Assembly: GCA_024123915.1 (NCBI GenBank)
Contig: CP099650.1
Span: forward strand, 744,001-808,000
Reading direction: 5' to 3'
DNA from: Oxalobacteraceae bacterium OTU3CAMAD1
GTDB taxonomy: Bacteria; Pseudomonadota; Gammaproteobacteria; Burkholderiales; Burkholderiaceae_D
Length of the DNA stretch: 64,000 nt
This document shows, in pieces, positions 17,545-27,654 of this stretch. The number at the start of each line of letters is the position of its first letter. The first letter of the stretch is position 1. The notes under the pieces were generated by a model. That model was given only the letters and a program-made list of their open reading frames with translations. It was not told the DNA's origin and made no database searches. A program made the position numbers and the translations under genes.

Positions 17545-20500
17545 ATGAACGCACCTCACAAGGGTACGCTGCTGGACCCGGGCACCCACTCGGACGAAAT
17601 TTCGCTTGACGACAAATGGACGCTCGAGCGCGGCCGCGCCTTCATGACCGGCACCCAGGCGCTGATCCGCCTGCCGATGATGCAGCGCGAACGCGACCTC
17701 AAGGCGGGCCTCAACACCGCCGGCTACATCACCGGCTATCGCGGCTCGCCGGTCACCAGCGTCGACATGACGGCGATGAAGGCCAAGAAGTACCTCGACG
17801 CCCACCACGTCAAATTCCATCCCGGGATGAACGAAGACCTGGCCGCCACGGCGGTGTGGGGCACGCAACAGACCAATCTTTTCAAGGACGCCAAATACGA
17901 CGGCGTCTTCTCCATGTGGTACGGCAAAGGCCCCGGCGTCGACCGCTGCGGCGACGTCTTCAAACACGCCAACAACGCCGGCTCGGCGAAGCACGGCGGC
18001 GTGCTGGTACTGGCCGGCGACGACCACGCGGCCAAATCCTCGTCCACCGCCCACCAGTCGGACCACATCCTCAACGCCTGCGGCATCCCGGTGCTGTATC
18101 CGTCGTCGGTGCAGGAGTACATCGACTACGGCCTGCACGCCTGGGCCATGAGCCGCTACACCGGCCTGTGGGTGTCGATGAAGTGCGTGACCGACATCAT
18201 CGAGTCCGGCGCCGTGGTCGATTTCGACCCGGACCGCGTCAAGATCGAACTACCAACCGACTTCGAACTACCGGCCGGCGGCCTCAATATCCGCTGGCCC
18301 GACACCGTGCTCGATATGGAAGTGCGGATGAACAGCTACAAGTGGTACGCCGCGCTGGCCTATGCGCGCGCCAATAAGCTCAACAAAATCATCTGGGACA
18401 GCCCGAAGCCCAAGATCGGCATCATCACCGCCGGCAAATCCTACCTGGACACGCGCCAGGCGCTGGCCGACCTGGGCATCGACGAGCAGGCCGCCGCCGA
18501 CATCGGCATCCGCCTGTACAAGATCGGCATGACCTGGCCGCTCGAGGCGGATGGCGTGCACGAATTCGCCAAGGGCCTCGACGAGATCCTGGTGGTGGAA
18601 GAAAAGCGCCAGATCCTCGAATACGCGCTCAAGGAAGAGCTGTACAACCTGCCGGACGGCCAGCGTCCACGCGTGGTGGGCAAGTTCGACGACACCGGCG
18701 AATGGAGCAACAAGGGCAAGACCGGCCACGGCGACTGGCTGCTACCGGCCACCTATGAACTGAACCCGGCGCAAATCGCGCGCGCCATCGCCTCGCGCAT
18801 CGCCCACTACTGCGACGGCCATCCTGTCGCGGAACGGGTCAAGCAGCGTGTCGCCTTCCTCGAGGCGAAGGAGCTGGCGTTGAAGACGCTGCCGACCAAG
18901 GCCAATCCGGACACCGACCGCACGCCGTACTTCTGCTCCGGTTGTCCGCACAATTCGTCGACCAAGGTGCCGGAAGGCTCGCGCGCGCTGGCCGGCATCG
19001 GCTGCCACTACATGGTGCTGTGGATGGACCGCGAAACGTCGACCTTCACGCATATGGGCGCGGAGGGCGTGACGTGGGTCGGCCAGGCGCCGTTCACCAA
19101 CGAGAAGCACGTCTTCACCAACCTTGGCGACGGCACGTACTTCCACTCCGGGATACTGGCGATCCGCGCGGCGGTGGCGGCCAAGGTTAACATCACCTAC
19201 AAGATCCTGTTCAACGACGCCGTCGCCATGACCGGCGGCCAGCAGTTCGACGGACCGCTCGATCCGGGCATGATCTCGCGCCAGATCGCGGCCGAAGGCG
19301 TGACGCCGATCATCGTCGTCACCGACGAACCGGAAAAATACCCGTCCGATTACAAATGGGCGGAAGGCGTCACCGTGCGCCACCGCAGCGAATTGATGGA
19401 CGTGCAGCGCGAACTGCGCGACAAGCCGGGGGTGTCGGCGATGATCTACGATCAGACCTGCGCCTCCGAGAAGCGCCGCCGCCGGAAGCGCAACGAATAT
19501 CCCGATCCGGCCAAGCGCGCCGTCATCAACGAAGCCGTGTGCGAAGGCTGCGGCGACTGCTCCGTGCAATCGAACTGCCTGTCGGTGGAGCCGCTGGAGA
19601 CGGAACTGGGGCGCAAGCGCCAGATCAACCAGTCGTCCTGCAACAAGGATTTCTCGTGCACCACCGGCTTCTGTCCGAGTTTCGTGACGGTTGAAGGCGG
19701 CGCGTTGAAGAAGCCGAAGAAGGCCGCGACCGGCGACGCGCCGGCGGCCGTCTTGCCTATGCCCGCATTGCCGTCGACGGATACGCCATACGGCATCCTG
19801 ATCACCGGTATCGGCGGCACCGGCGTGGTCACCGTCGGCCAGATCCTGGCCGTGGCGGCGCACGTCGAAGGCAAGGGCGCCATCGTGCTGGACATGAGCG
19901 GACTGGCGCAAAAGGGCGGTCCGGTGATGTCGCACGTGCGCCTGGCCGACAACCAGGCCGATTTGCACTCGACCCGCGTCGGCACCGGCAGCGCCGATCT
20001 GGTGATCGGCTGCGACTTGATCGTCACCGCCAGCCGCGACGCGCTGTCGCGCATGGGAGAGGGCCGTACGCACGCGATGATCAACTCGACCGGTTCGTCG
20101 ACCGCCGCTTTCGTCAAGAATCCGGACTGGCAGTTCCCGGACGCCGGCTCGCGCGGCGAGATCGTGCGCGCCTGCGGCAACGACCACGTGGACTTCGTCG
20201 ACGCCGGGCAAATCGCCACCGCGTTGATGGGCGACTCGATCGCCACCAACATGTTCATGCTGGGCTACGCGTTCCAGAAGGGGCATGTGCCGCTGAGCGA
20301 AGCGTCCATCATCAAGGCGATCGAGTTGAACGCGATCTCGGTCAACTTCAACAAGGCCGCCTTCCACTGGGGCCGCACCGCCGCGCATGATTTGGGTTCC
20401 GTCACCAAACTGACCACGCCGGCGAAGGTGATCGAGTTCAAACGCATCCAGACGCTGGACGACATCGTCAACCGCCGCGTCGAGCTGCTGACCGCTTACC

Positions 20501-21120
20501 AGAACGCCGACTATGCGCGGCAGTACAAGGCGTTTGTCGAGCAGGTGCGCGCCGAGGAAGCGAAGCTGGGCAAGTCGACACGTCTGAGCGAGGCCGTGGC
20601 GCGCTATTACTACAAGCTGATGGCGTACAAGGACGAGTATGAAGTCGCGCGCCTGTACACCGACGGCGCGTTCCAGCAGAAGATCGCCGGCATGTTCGAG
20701 GGCGACATCAAGCTCAAGTTCCACCTGGCGCCGCCGCTGATGGCCAAGCACGACGCGCAGGGACGGCTGATCAAGCAGGAATTCGGTCCGTGGATGATGA
20801 AGGCGTTCGGCGTGCTGGCCAAATTCAAAGGCTTGCGCGGCACGGCGCTGGACGTCTTCGGCTACACGGCCGAGCGCAGGATGGAGCGCGCGTTGATCGG
20901 CGAGTATCGTCAGGTGGTGGCGTCGTTGCTGCCGAAGCTGACGGCGGAGAATCTGGCGCAAGCGGTGGCCATTGCCAGCATCCCCGAGGATATTCGCGGT
21001 TACGGGCATGTGAAGGAGCGCCACCTGAAGTCGGCCAAGCAGAAGGAGGCGGCGTTGTTGGCCGCTTTCGGCAAGCCGGTCGCGCCGGTGCCTGTCGATA
21101 GCCACACGCACGCCGCCTGA
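17545..21120 (+). CDS. Indolepyruvate ferredoxin oxidoreductase, fused alpha-gamma type
   Basis: A 1191-residue protein in which the thiamine-diphosphate subunit and the gamma subunit are fused. It oxidatively decarboxylates aryl-pyruvates (indole-, phenyl- and 4-hydroxyphenylpyruvate) to aryl-acetyl-CoA, passing electrons to ferredoxin. The N-terminal part has GYITGYRGSPVTSVD; the middle has FCSGCPHNSSTKVPEGSRALAGIGCH and FTNLGDGTYFHSGILAIRAA (ThDP binding); a ferredoxin-like Cys-rich segment (CEGCGDCSVQSNCLS ... CNKDFSCTTGFCPSF) follows; the gamma domain begins at GILITGIGGTGVVTVGQILA. GGAG lies seven bases before ATG 17545. Placement after hppD indicates aromatic amino-acid catabolism. Confidence 0.95.
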   Translation: MNAPHKGTLLDPGTHSDEISLDDKWTLERGRAFMTGTQALIRLPMMQRERDLKAGLNTAGYITGYRGSPVTSVDMTAMKAKKYLDAHHVKFHPGMNEDLAATAVWGTQQTNLFKDAKYDGVFSMWYGKGPGVDRCGDVFKHANNAGSAKHGGVLVLAGDDHAAKSSSTAHQSDHILNACGIPVLYPSSVQEYIDYGLHAWAMSRYTGLWVSMKCVTDIIESGAVVDFDPDRVKIELPTDFELPAGGLNIRWPDTVLDMEVRMNSYKWYAALAYARANKLNKIIWDSPKPKIGIITAGKSYLDTRQALADLGIDEQAAADIGIRLYKIGMTWPLEADGVHEFAKGLDEILVVEEKRQILEYALKEELYNLPDGQRPRVVGKFDDTGEWSNKGKTGHGDWLLPATYELNPAQIARAIASRIAHYCDGHPVAERVKQRVAFLEAKELALKTLPTKANPDTDRTPYFCSGCPHNSSTKVPEGSRALAGIGCHYMVLWMDRETSTFTHMGAEGVTWVGQAPFTNEKHVFTNLGDGTYFHSGILAIRAAVAAKVNITYKILFNDAVAMTGGQQFDGPLDPGMISRQIAAEGVTPIIVVTDEPEKYPSDYKWAEGVTVRHRSELMDVQRELRDKPGVSAMIYDQTCASEKRRRRKRNEYPDPAKRAVINEAVCEGCGDCSVQSNCLSVEPLETELGRKRQINQSSCNKDFSCTTGFCPSFVTVEGGALKKPKKAATGDAPAAVLPMPALPSTDTPYGILITGIGGTGVVTVGQILAVAAHVEGKGAIVLDMSGLAQKGGPVMSHVRLADNQADLHSTRVGTGSADLVIGCDLIVTASRDALSRMGEGRTHAMINSTGSSTAAFVKNPDWQFPDAGSRGEIVRACGNDHVDFVDAGQIATALMGDSIATNMFMLGYAFQKGHVPLSEASIIKAIELNAISVNFNKAAFHWGRTAAHDLGSVTKLTTPAKVIEFKRIQTLDDIVNRRVELLTAYQNADYARQYKAFVEQVRAEEAKLGKSTRLSEAVARYYYKLMAYKDEYEVARLYTDGAFQQKIAGMFEGDIKLKFHLAPPLMAKHDAQGRLIKQEFGPWMMKAFGVLAKFKGLRGTALDVFGYTAERRMERALIGEYRQVVASLLPKLTAENLAQAVAIASIPEDIRGYGHVKERHLKSAKQKEAALLAAFGKPVAPVPVDSHTHAA

Positions 21121-21128
21121 CGCGTCAT

Positions 21129-21161
21129 CGGAAACACGTCGGAAACACGTCTAAAACACGT
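21129..21161. repeat. 11-bp tandem repeat, three units, running into an R element
   Basis: CGGAAACACGT, CGGAAACACGT and CTAAAACACGT follow the stop of the oxidoreductase gene. The last unit shares its CACGT with the first bases of the adjoining R element, suggesting the repeat grew at the element boundary. Confidence 0.8.
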
Positions 21162-21254
21162 AGGGCGGATTAGCGAAGCGTAATCCGCCATGCATGCGTC
21201 TCGACGGCGCGTGGAGTGGCGGATTACGGCGTTCCGCCTAATCCGCCCTACGTG
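21157..21254. repeat. R-family inverted repeat, locus 2 (oxidoreductase/molybdoenzyme convergent junction)
   Basis: Two head-to-head R elements. The outer ends are CACGTAGGGCGGATTAG and its complement; the inner arms read AATCCGCCA and TGGCGGATT. It forms one long hairpin between convergent genes. Confidence 0.85.
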
Positions 21255-21271
21255 GATCACGTGGCATTCAG

Positions 21272-23905
21272 CTATACCTTACGCAGCGAACAAACAGTAT
21301 CGAACCACGCCTGCATGCCCACCAGCGGCTGCGGGTTGATCGGCAGCAGCGCGTTGATGTTGACGCCATTGCCCTTGCCACCGTTCTTTTCGTCCCACCA
21401 CACACCCGCATTCAAGTCGTCCAGCGCCGGCGCCGGGCCGAAGCCTTTTGCCGCGTCGGGCGCGATGCCGCGCGCCGCCACTTCCACCCGGCGTCCGCTG
21501 CGCCCCTCGCTGGCGCGACCGCCGCTGATCCAGCCCACGGAGTTCGACACCGCCACCACGCGCGGGTGCATGCCGCGCGTGACGAACACCCGCATCCGTG
21601 CCGATCCGATCTTCTCGCCGGTGCCACGATAGGCCTGCTGCTCCGCTTTGTCGGCCTGTCCCGAACTTGGCCGGTAGGTGGTCAGCTCCACCATGTCGCC
21701 GCTCTTGAGGCCCATCTTTTTCGCCACCCCCGCGTTGATCCACATCGGATTGTCATGCACGATCTCCGTCAGGTATTTCTGCGAGGCGGTGCGCGCCTGC
21801 GTGTGCACATTCCACTTGAACGTGGTCAGGATGAAGCGGTCCGCCGGCAGGTTGCGGTGGGATGGAATCTGCGCGAACGTCGGCAGCCCGTCGTCGACGA
21901 TGCCCAGCGTTTTGGCCACCTGCGTAATCTCGGGCGCATGCACCTCGAACTTGCGCGACGGCGTGGCGAAGCCCCGCACCGCCGTACCGCCGACCCGCAC
22001 GCCCACGGCGACCTCCTTGCCTTTGTCGTTGGGGCGGTAGATCACACCGGTGCCGGCATCGGTTCGGCTGCCCTCCAGCTGCTTGTCGTTCAGCGGCTTT
22101 TGATAGACCTGGTAAGGCTTCGGCTGCGAACGGTCGACAAACACGCCGTAGTGCTTCATATACTCGAAGCCATCCTTGAATTGCCGGCCGTCCGGTCCTG
22201 TCGTCGGCAGCTTGGAGCACTGCGCGCGCACGAAGTCCTCATGCCCGCCGAACTGGAAGTACTTCGCCTGCTCGGGACCGAGCCGGCGGCCGATCTCGAA
22301 CAGCACGTCGGCGAAGCTGCGCGCCTCGCCCGGCGGTGGCGTCAGCGGCTGGCGCAGCGCGACGTAGTGGGTCAGCTCCAGGTTGTTGCGGATGTCCATG
22401 CCCCAGCGTTCCAGGTAGGTGGCGTCGGGCAGGATCAGGTCCGCGTAGTGCGCCATCTCGGAATAGACCACGTCCGAGCAGGCGTGGAAGGGGATCAGCT
22501 TTTCGTCCAGCAGCACTTCGACGGTGGTGCTGCGGCCTTCGGGCCAGGTCATCGGCGAGCCCAGGGTGTAGCTCAGGTAGACGTCCAGCCGCGCGCGGCC
22601 CTGGCGCAGGTAGTCGTAGACGATCTGGCCGACCTTCATCTTCTGCCAGCGGTTCGCCAGCGGCCATTCCGGCGGATCTTCCAGGTCGGTGCGGATCTTC
22701 GGCGCTGGCGGCACCGGCTGCGGCTGCGGATAGCGCGCCGCAGACAGCTTCTCATCGAGCCCATAGCAGTAGCCGCCCGGCTTGGCGATCGATCCGACCA
22801 GCGCGTTGAGCATCACCACCGCGCGTTCGGCGTTGAATCCGTTGTAGTGGGCGCCGGTGCCCCGGTTGGTGAAGGCGGCGACGGCCGGCCGCTGGCGCGC
22901 GAACTCCAGCGCCAGGCGCTCGATGTCGCGCGCGGCGATGCCCGACAGCTTGGCCGCCCACGCCGGCGTGCAGGTGGCCAGCCAGGCGCGCATCGTCTCA
23001 AGCCCGGGCTGGACGAATTTGGCGACGAAGTCGTGGTCGATTTCGTTTTCGCGGATGATCACGTGCGCCATCGCCAACGCGACGGCGCCCTCGGTGCCGG
23101 GGAAGGGCTGGTGCCATTCGTCGCTGCGGCCGGCCGTGTTGGACAGACGCACGTCGAAGGTGACCAGTTTGGCGCCGTGGTCGAAGCGCGCCTTGACCAC
23201 CCGGCTGACCAGATGCAGGCCGCCCTGGTGCGCCTCGTAGAAATTGGCGCCGAAGTTGAGGAAGTATTTGCAGCGTTCGGCGTCAATCGATTCCCAGTCG
23301 GTCTCGCCGAGCGAGACGTAATTGGCGGCGCGCTTGTTGGATGAACACAGTGCCCGGTGGTTCAGTTGCACCGGCGTGCCGATCGCGCTCAGGAAGCGGT
23401 TGATTTCGGCGTCGATGCGCGAGCGGCCCTGGTGCAGCGCGACCCGCTCCGGATGGCCGCTGGCGATGCTGGCCTTGATCCGCTCCGCCACTTCGGCATA
23501 GGCCTGCTCCCAGCTAATGCGCTGCCATTTTCCCTCGCCGCGCGCGCCCACCCGTTTCAGCGGATACAGCAGCCGCTCCGGATAATCGTTGATCGTCGGT
23601 CCCGACTGGCCCTTGGCGCACGTCATGTAGCTGCCCATGTTCGGGTCGAGTGGATTGCCGCGAATCTTGATTACCTTGTCGTCCTGGACGAAGGCTTCGA
23701 TGCCGCACACCGTCGAGCAGTTCAGGCATACGCTGGTGATGCGTTTGGCGCTGCGATAATCGTTCTTGACCTTGCGCTGGCCGCCGTCGGCGACCGGCCG
23801 GTAGTTCATGGCGCTGGCGGCGTTGGGCGTGAGCAGGATGGTCTCGCCCAAGCCCAGGGTGGCCATCGAGCCGATGCCGCTTTTGATGAATCCGCGACGG
23901 TCCAT
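21272..23905 (-). CDS. Molybdopterin-dependent oxidoreductase catalytic subunit (DMSO reductase family, Tat-exported)
   Basis: An 877-residue molybdenum bis-MGD enzyme. A twin-arginine leader (DRRGFIK) opens the protein. Cys60, Cys63, Cys67 and Cys96 (CLNCSTVC ... MTCAKG) bind a [4Fe-4S] cluster, and Cys187 in ALCSSN is in the position of the molybdenum ligand. Later segments (SDVVYSEMAHYADLILPDATYLERWG; the C-terminal MopB fold with NPMWINAGVAKKMGLKSGD) are typical. The protein resembles polysulfide/thiosulfate/tetrathionate and sulfite-oxidising relatives, but the substrate cannot be decided from sequence. The Fe-S partner is encoded one base upstream; no membrane anchor subunit gene follows. 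Confidence 0.93.
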   Translation of the reverse strand: MDRRGFIKSGIGSMATLGLGETILLTPNAASAMNYRPVADGGQRKVKNDYRSAKRITSVCLNCSTVCGIEAFVQDDKVIKIRGNPLDPNMGSYMTCAKGQSGPTINDYPERLLYPLKRVGARGEGKWQRISWEQAYAEVAERIKASIASGHPERVALHQGRSRIDAEINRFLSAIGTPVQLNHRALCSSNKRAANYVSLGETDWESIDAERCKYFLNFGANFYEAHQGGLHLVSRVVKARFDHGAKLVTFDVRLSNTAGRSDEWHQPFPGTEGAVALAMAHVIIRENEIDHDFVAKFVQPGLETMRAWLATCTPAWAAKLSGIAARDIERLALEFARQRPAVAAFTNRGTGAHYNGFNAERAVVMLNALVGSIAKPGGYCYGLDEKLSAARYPQPQPVPPAPKIRTDLEDPPEWPLANRWQKMKVGQIVYDYLRQGRARLDVYLSYTLGSPMTWPEGRSTTVEVLLDEKLIPFHACSDVVYSEMAHYADLILPDATYLERWGMDIRNNLELTHYVALRQPLTPPPGEARSFADVLFEIGRRLGPEQAKYFQFGGHEDFVRAQCSKLPTTGPDGRQFKDGFEYMKHYGVFVDRSQPKPYQVYQKPLNDKQLEGSRTDAGTGVIYRPNDKGKEVAVGVRVGGTAVRGFATPSRKFEVHAPEITQVAKTLGIVDDGLPTFAQIPSHRNLPADRFILTTFKWNVHTQARTASQKYLTEIVHDNPMWINAGVAKKMGLKSGDMVELTTYRPSSGQADKAEQQAYRGTGEKIGSARMRVFVTRGMHPRVVAVSNSVGWISGGRASEGRSGRRVEVAARGIAPDAAKGFGPAPALDDLNAGVWWDEKNGGKGNGVNINALLPINPQPLVGMQAWFDTVCSLRKV

Positions 23906-23906
23906 G

Positions 23907-24638
23907 TCAGCCTCCCCGTGGTTTGTTGGCGCGCGGCGCGGCCGGTGGGAACTCGGATTTGAGCTGGTCCCAGGTCTCGACCTCGTACGAGAACGGGTCG
24001 TGGCTGCGGCCTTTGGGGATCTTGCGCTCCATCGCGCGCGGCACCACGCCGCCCAAGCCCCGGTACTCCACCAGCGGGCGGGTTTTTTCCTCCGGCTTGA
24101 GGGGCTCCGTCTGCGCGCGGTGGTTGGCGTGGAACAGACTGACCTTGCTGGCCGGGTCGTTCAAGTCGCCGAACGCGAAGACCTCTGCGGGGCAGACCTC
24201 CACGCAGGCCGGTTCCATGTCGGCCGCCAGCCGGTGCGAACAGAAATCGCATTTATCGGCCACTTCGGCGACCGGGTCGATGTGGATGGCGCCGTAAGGA
24301 CAGGCCTTGATGCAATCGCGGCTACGGTCACAGACGGCATCGTCGATGCGCACGATGCCGTCGGCGCCGCGCGTGATCGCGTCGGTGGGGCAGGCGTCCA
24401 GGCAGGGCGCGTCCTCGCACTGCATGCACAGCGTGGGCAGGAAGGCGCGTTTGGTCGTCGGCTGCTGGTTGTGCGGATTGAGCGCGGCGAAATCGTAGTA
24501 GTACACCTTGGTGCGGAAGTGGCCGAGCGAGACGGAGTTCTCGACTTTGCAGGCGACCGAACAGGCGTGGCAGCCGATGCAGCGTTCGAGATCGATGGCC
24601 ATGCCCCATTTGGGGCCGGCGCTGGCGGATGTGGTCAT
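23907..24638 (-). CDS. 4Fe-4S dicluster electron-transfer subunit of the molybdoenzyme
   Basis: A 243-residue DmsB/PhsB/NrfC-type protein. Cysteine groups: CIGCHACSVAC near residue 20, CMQCEDAPCLDACP near residue 72, CDRSRDCIKACP near 103, and CDFCSHRL ... CVEVCP near 123-145, sufficient for four [4Fe-4S] clusters. It passes electrons between the catalytic subunit and a quinone-linked or soluble partner. ATG 24638 has GGGGA just upstream; the open frame extends to 24719 but without better support. It lacks its own Tat leader, as usual for subunits exported by hitch-hiking. It is one base before the catalytic gene. Confidence 0.94.
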   Translation of the reverse strand: MTTSASAGPKWGMAIDLERCIGCHACSVACKVENSVSLGHFRTKVYYYDFAALNPHNQQPTTKRAFLPTLCMQCEDAPCLDACPTDAITRGADGIVRIDDAVCDRSRDCIKACPYGAIHIDPVAEVADKCDFCSHRLAADMEPACVEVCPAEVFAFGDLNDPASKVSLFHANHRAQTEPLKPEEKTRPLVEYRGLGGVVPRAMERKIPKGRSHDPFSYEVETWDQLKSEFPPAAPRANKPRGG

Positions 24639-24799
24639 GAATGTCCCCGGTGAGTTGCGCGAAAGGCAATTGTAGAGCAGTGGCGTGGCGGTTCTGGGCC
24701 ACGCACCAAAATAATGCATAAGCTTGCGCGGATTCGTTCGTTCATTTCTAATTCGGTGGTTGATAGGATGGCATCCCCATCTCTTACCGGATCACTTCA

Positions 24800-27493
24800 G
24801 TGCAAACAAAATTTAAATTGAATCCGCTGGCGGCAGGCGCTATCGCGCTGCTGTGCGGCGCTGCCGGCTCGTCCAGCGCGCAGGTGGCTGGCTCGGAAAC
24901 CCTGAGCCCGCCCGCAGTTGTCGTCACCGGTTCGCGCATTCCGCGCGCCAGCCTGGAAGGTCCGTCTTCCGTCACCGTCATCACCGGCGACGACATCACG
25001 AAGCAGGGCTACCGCAACGTCTTCGACGCCTTGAACAACCAGGCGCAGAACAGCGGCTTTACGCAGGGCGCCGACTTCGGCAATACCTTCACGCCGTCGG
25101 CCAACACCATCAGCCTGCGCGGCCTGGGACCGAACCACACGCTGGTGCTGCTCAACGGCCGCCGCATGGCCGACTTCCCGATCGCCTATGAAGGCACGGT
25201 CAACTTCACCAACCTGGCCAACATCCCGTCGAGCGTTGTCGACCGCATCGAGATATTGAGCGGCGGCGCCTCCGCCGTCTACGGCTCGGACGCGATCGCA
25301 GGGGTGGTCAACATCATCCTGAAAAAACAGGCCGACGGCTACGATATCAACCTGAAAGCCGGCGGCACCTCGCGCGGCGGCGGCGGCGACAAGCGTTTGC
25401 AGTTCACGGGCGGCCACACCTTCGACAAACTCAATACCCTGTTCAGCGTCGAACTGCTGGAGCGCGATCCCTTATGGAGCCGCGACCGCGACTTCATGAG
25501 CACCCGCACCGGCGTGGCGCCGACCTCGATCCTGGGCCGGCGCAATGTCGACACGGGACGCTATGTCGATCTGGGCGACGCCTGCGCGGGCCTGGGCGAC
25601 GTCTTCAACGGCAGCGCCGTGAAATACACCGCCAGGACCGGCAGCTATTGCGCCAGCCCGAACGTCGGCCCGACCTACTGGACCACGCAGACCAAAAACA
25701 GCAGCCAGAACGTGTTCGGCAGCGCCAACTACGAGCTCTCGCCGTCCACCACCTTGTTCATCGAGGGGCTGTACGGCCAGAATCGCAGCTCGAACAACAC
25801 GCGTGGCCCGTCGTGGACATCGCGTTCGCTCACCGACGCCTATTTCGTCAACCAGAACACCGGCAACTACGAGGCGTGGAACAAATACATCTCGCCGGAG
25901 GAGATGGGCGGCGTCGATCGCTACAACCGCACCTGGGACGACCAGGCTAGTTCGCTGTCGTTCGGCGCCAAGGGGCAGCTCGCCGGCAACTGGCAGTACG
26001 AAGCGGGCTACACGGCATCGCTCTACAAGAGCCAGGCCAAGGCGCCGCGCGCGCTGGCCAATATCGACAGCTTCTTCCTCGGTCCGCAGCTGGGCGTGGA
26101 CGCCGACGGCGTGGCGATCTTCGCGCCCGACCAGTCGCGCCTGACGCGCCGCTTGACGCCGGCCGAATTCGACAGCATTACCGGCTTCACACACACCGAC
26201 GACAAATCGTGGACCAATACCCTCAGTTTGTCCGCCAACGGCGAGGCGTTCGCGCTGCCGGCCGGCCCGGTCAGGCTGGCGACGGTGGCGGAGGTGGGCA
26301 AGCAGGGTTTCTCGAACCGGCCCGATGGACGCATCAACGAGGGCTACTTCAACCTGGCGCCGCCGGCCGACGTCACCGCCGGCACCCGCAAGCGCTACGC
26401 GCTGGGCGTGGAGGCGAACGTGCCGCTGCTGCCGCAGTTATCGGCCACCCTGGCCGGCCGCTACGACCATTACAGCTACGCCGGCCGCGACGAGGGCAAG
26501 GCCACCTATAACGGCGGCCTGGAATGGCGTCCCGTCAAGCAGGTGCTGGTGCGCGGTAACTACGCCACCAGCTTCCGCGCGCCGGACATGAACTATATCT
26601 TCAAGGCGCGCGGGACCGGCTACTATTCGTCCACCACCGACTACTACCGCTGCGCGAAGGCCGGCCAGCCGGTGGCCGATTGCGAGTTCGCCAACGTCTC
26701 GCCGGGATCGGACTATGTGCAGAACGGCAGCAAGGATCTGCGCGCGGAACGGGGCCGTTCGACGGGCCTGGGCCTGGTGTGGTCGCCGAGCGCCGACTTC
26801 GACGTGTCGCTCGACTACTGGAACATCAAGATCGACGATCTGGTGACCAACCTGAGCGCCGACAAGCTGCTGCGCGACGAGTCGGATTGCCGCATGGCTG
26901 GCGACCTGACTTCGCCCACTTGCGCCGACGTTATCGCCCGTATCGAACGCAATCCGCTCACCGCGCTCAACAAGCCGGGCGAGATCCGCCGGATCACGGT
27001 CAATCCGATCAACGCCGCGTCCACCAGCGTGAATGGCATCGATGTCAGCGTCAAGCATGTGCTGCGCACCACGGGCTGGGGGCTGTTCGTCTCGAAGCTG
27101 AATTATTCCAAGACCCTGGACAAGAAGTCACGCCAGTTCTCCGGCGATCCGTTGAACGACGACCTGGCCGATATGACCAACCCCGATTGGCGCGACAAGC
27201 TCAATGCGAGCGTGACGTGGAATCTGGAGAAGTGGTCGAATACCTTGTTCTTGCAGCGCTATAGCAAGGTGCCCGACGGCGCGGGGGAGGCGTATCTGAC
27301 GCCGACGACCTTGGTCAATGCGAGCGTGGTGTATCGTTTGAATCCGAGTACCACGATTTCGGTGGCGGTGAATAACCTGTTCAACAAGGTCAAGAGCGAT
27401 ACCACCGGTGGTTGGCCGTATTATCCGGTCGGGAGTTACAGCCCGGTTGGACGTCAAGGATGGGTGGAGCTGAACTACCATTTCGGTTCCTGA
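24800..27493 (+). CDS. TonB-dependent outer-membrane receptor
   Basis: An 897-residue receptor. Signal peptide (about 1-28, SSAQ), a TonB-box-like VVVTGSRIPR, the plug domain (SVTVITGDDITKQGYRNVFDAL, SLRGLGPNHTLVLLNGRRM, VDRIEILSGGASAVYGSDAIAGVVNIIL), and a beta-barrel ending with the outer-membrane signature VELNYHFGS. This subfamily (plug starting near GSRIPR) is common in beta- and gamma-proteobacteria that take up complex organics; the substrate is unknown. The start is a GTG with no strong Shine-Dalgarno. It is divergent from the molybdoenzyme operon with about 160 bases between them. Confidence 0.94.
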   Translation: MQTKFKLNPLAAGAIALLCGAAGSSSAQVAGSETLSPPAVVVTGSRIPRASLEGPSSVTVITGDDITKQGYRNVFDALNNQAQNSGFTQGADFGNTFTPSANTISLRGLGPNHTLVLLNGRRMADFPIAYEGTVNFTNLANIPSSVVDRIEILSGGASAVYGSDAIAGVVNIILKKQADGYDINLKAGGTSRGGGGDKRLQFTGGHTFDKLNTLFSVELLERDPLWSRDRDFMSTRTGVAPTSILGRRNVDTGRYVDLGDACAGLGDVFNGSAVKYTARTGSYCASPNVGPTYWTTQTKNSSQNVFGSANYELSPSTTLFIEGLYGQNRSSNNTRGPSWTSRSLTDAYFVNQNTGNYEAWNKYISPEEMGGVDRYNRTWDDQASSLSFGAKGQLAGNWQYEAGYTASLYKSQAKAPRALANIDSFFLGPQLGVDADGVAIFAPDQSRLTRRLTPAEFDSITGFTHTDDKSWTNTLSLSANGEAFALPAGPVRLATVAEVGKQGFSNRPDGRINEGYFNLAPPADVTAGTRKRYALGVEANVPLLPQLSATLAGRYDHYSYAGRDEGKATYNGGLEWRPVKQVLVRGNYATSFRAPDMNYIFKARGTGYYSSTTDYYRCAKAGQPVADCEFANVSPGSDYVQNGSKDLRAERGRSTGLGLVWSPSADFDVSLDYWNIKIDDLVTNLSADKLLRDESDCRMAGDLTSPTCADVIARIERNPLTALNKPGEIRRITVNPINAASTSVNGIDVSVKHVLRTTGWGLFVSKLNYSKTLDKKSRQFSGDPLNDDLADMTNPDWRDKLNASVTWNLEKWSNTLFLQRYSKVPDGAGEAYLTPTTLVNASVVYRLNPSTTISVAVNNLFNKVKSDTTGGWPYYPVGSYSPVGRQGWVELNYHFGS

Positions 27494-27498
27494 CGCAG

Positions 27499-27634
27499 TG
27501 GCGGATTACGCGCTTCGCGCTAATCCGCCCTACGTGCCCCTCGTGTCCGCGACGTTCCCGGTGAAAGCAGGCCTCCGTCGCTCGCGTCGCCGCACAAACA
27601 CGTAGGGCGGATTAGGCGCAGCCGTAATCCGCCA
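27499..27634. repeat. R-family elements, locus 3, tail-to-tail arrangement (tonB receptor/MFS junction)
   Basis: Two R elements, 27499-27536 and 27599-27634, are inverted with their CACGTAGG ends facing each other across about 62 bases. This is the opposite order from loci 1, 2 and 5. The intervening segment shows no open reading frame of note. Confidence 0.8.
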
Positions 27635-27654
27635 CGCGCCGCCCCGGTCCTGAT

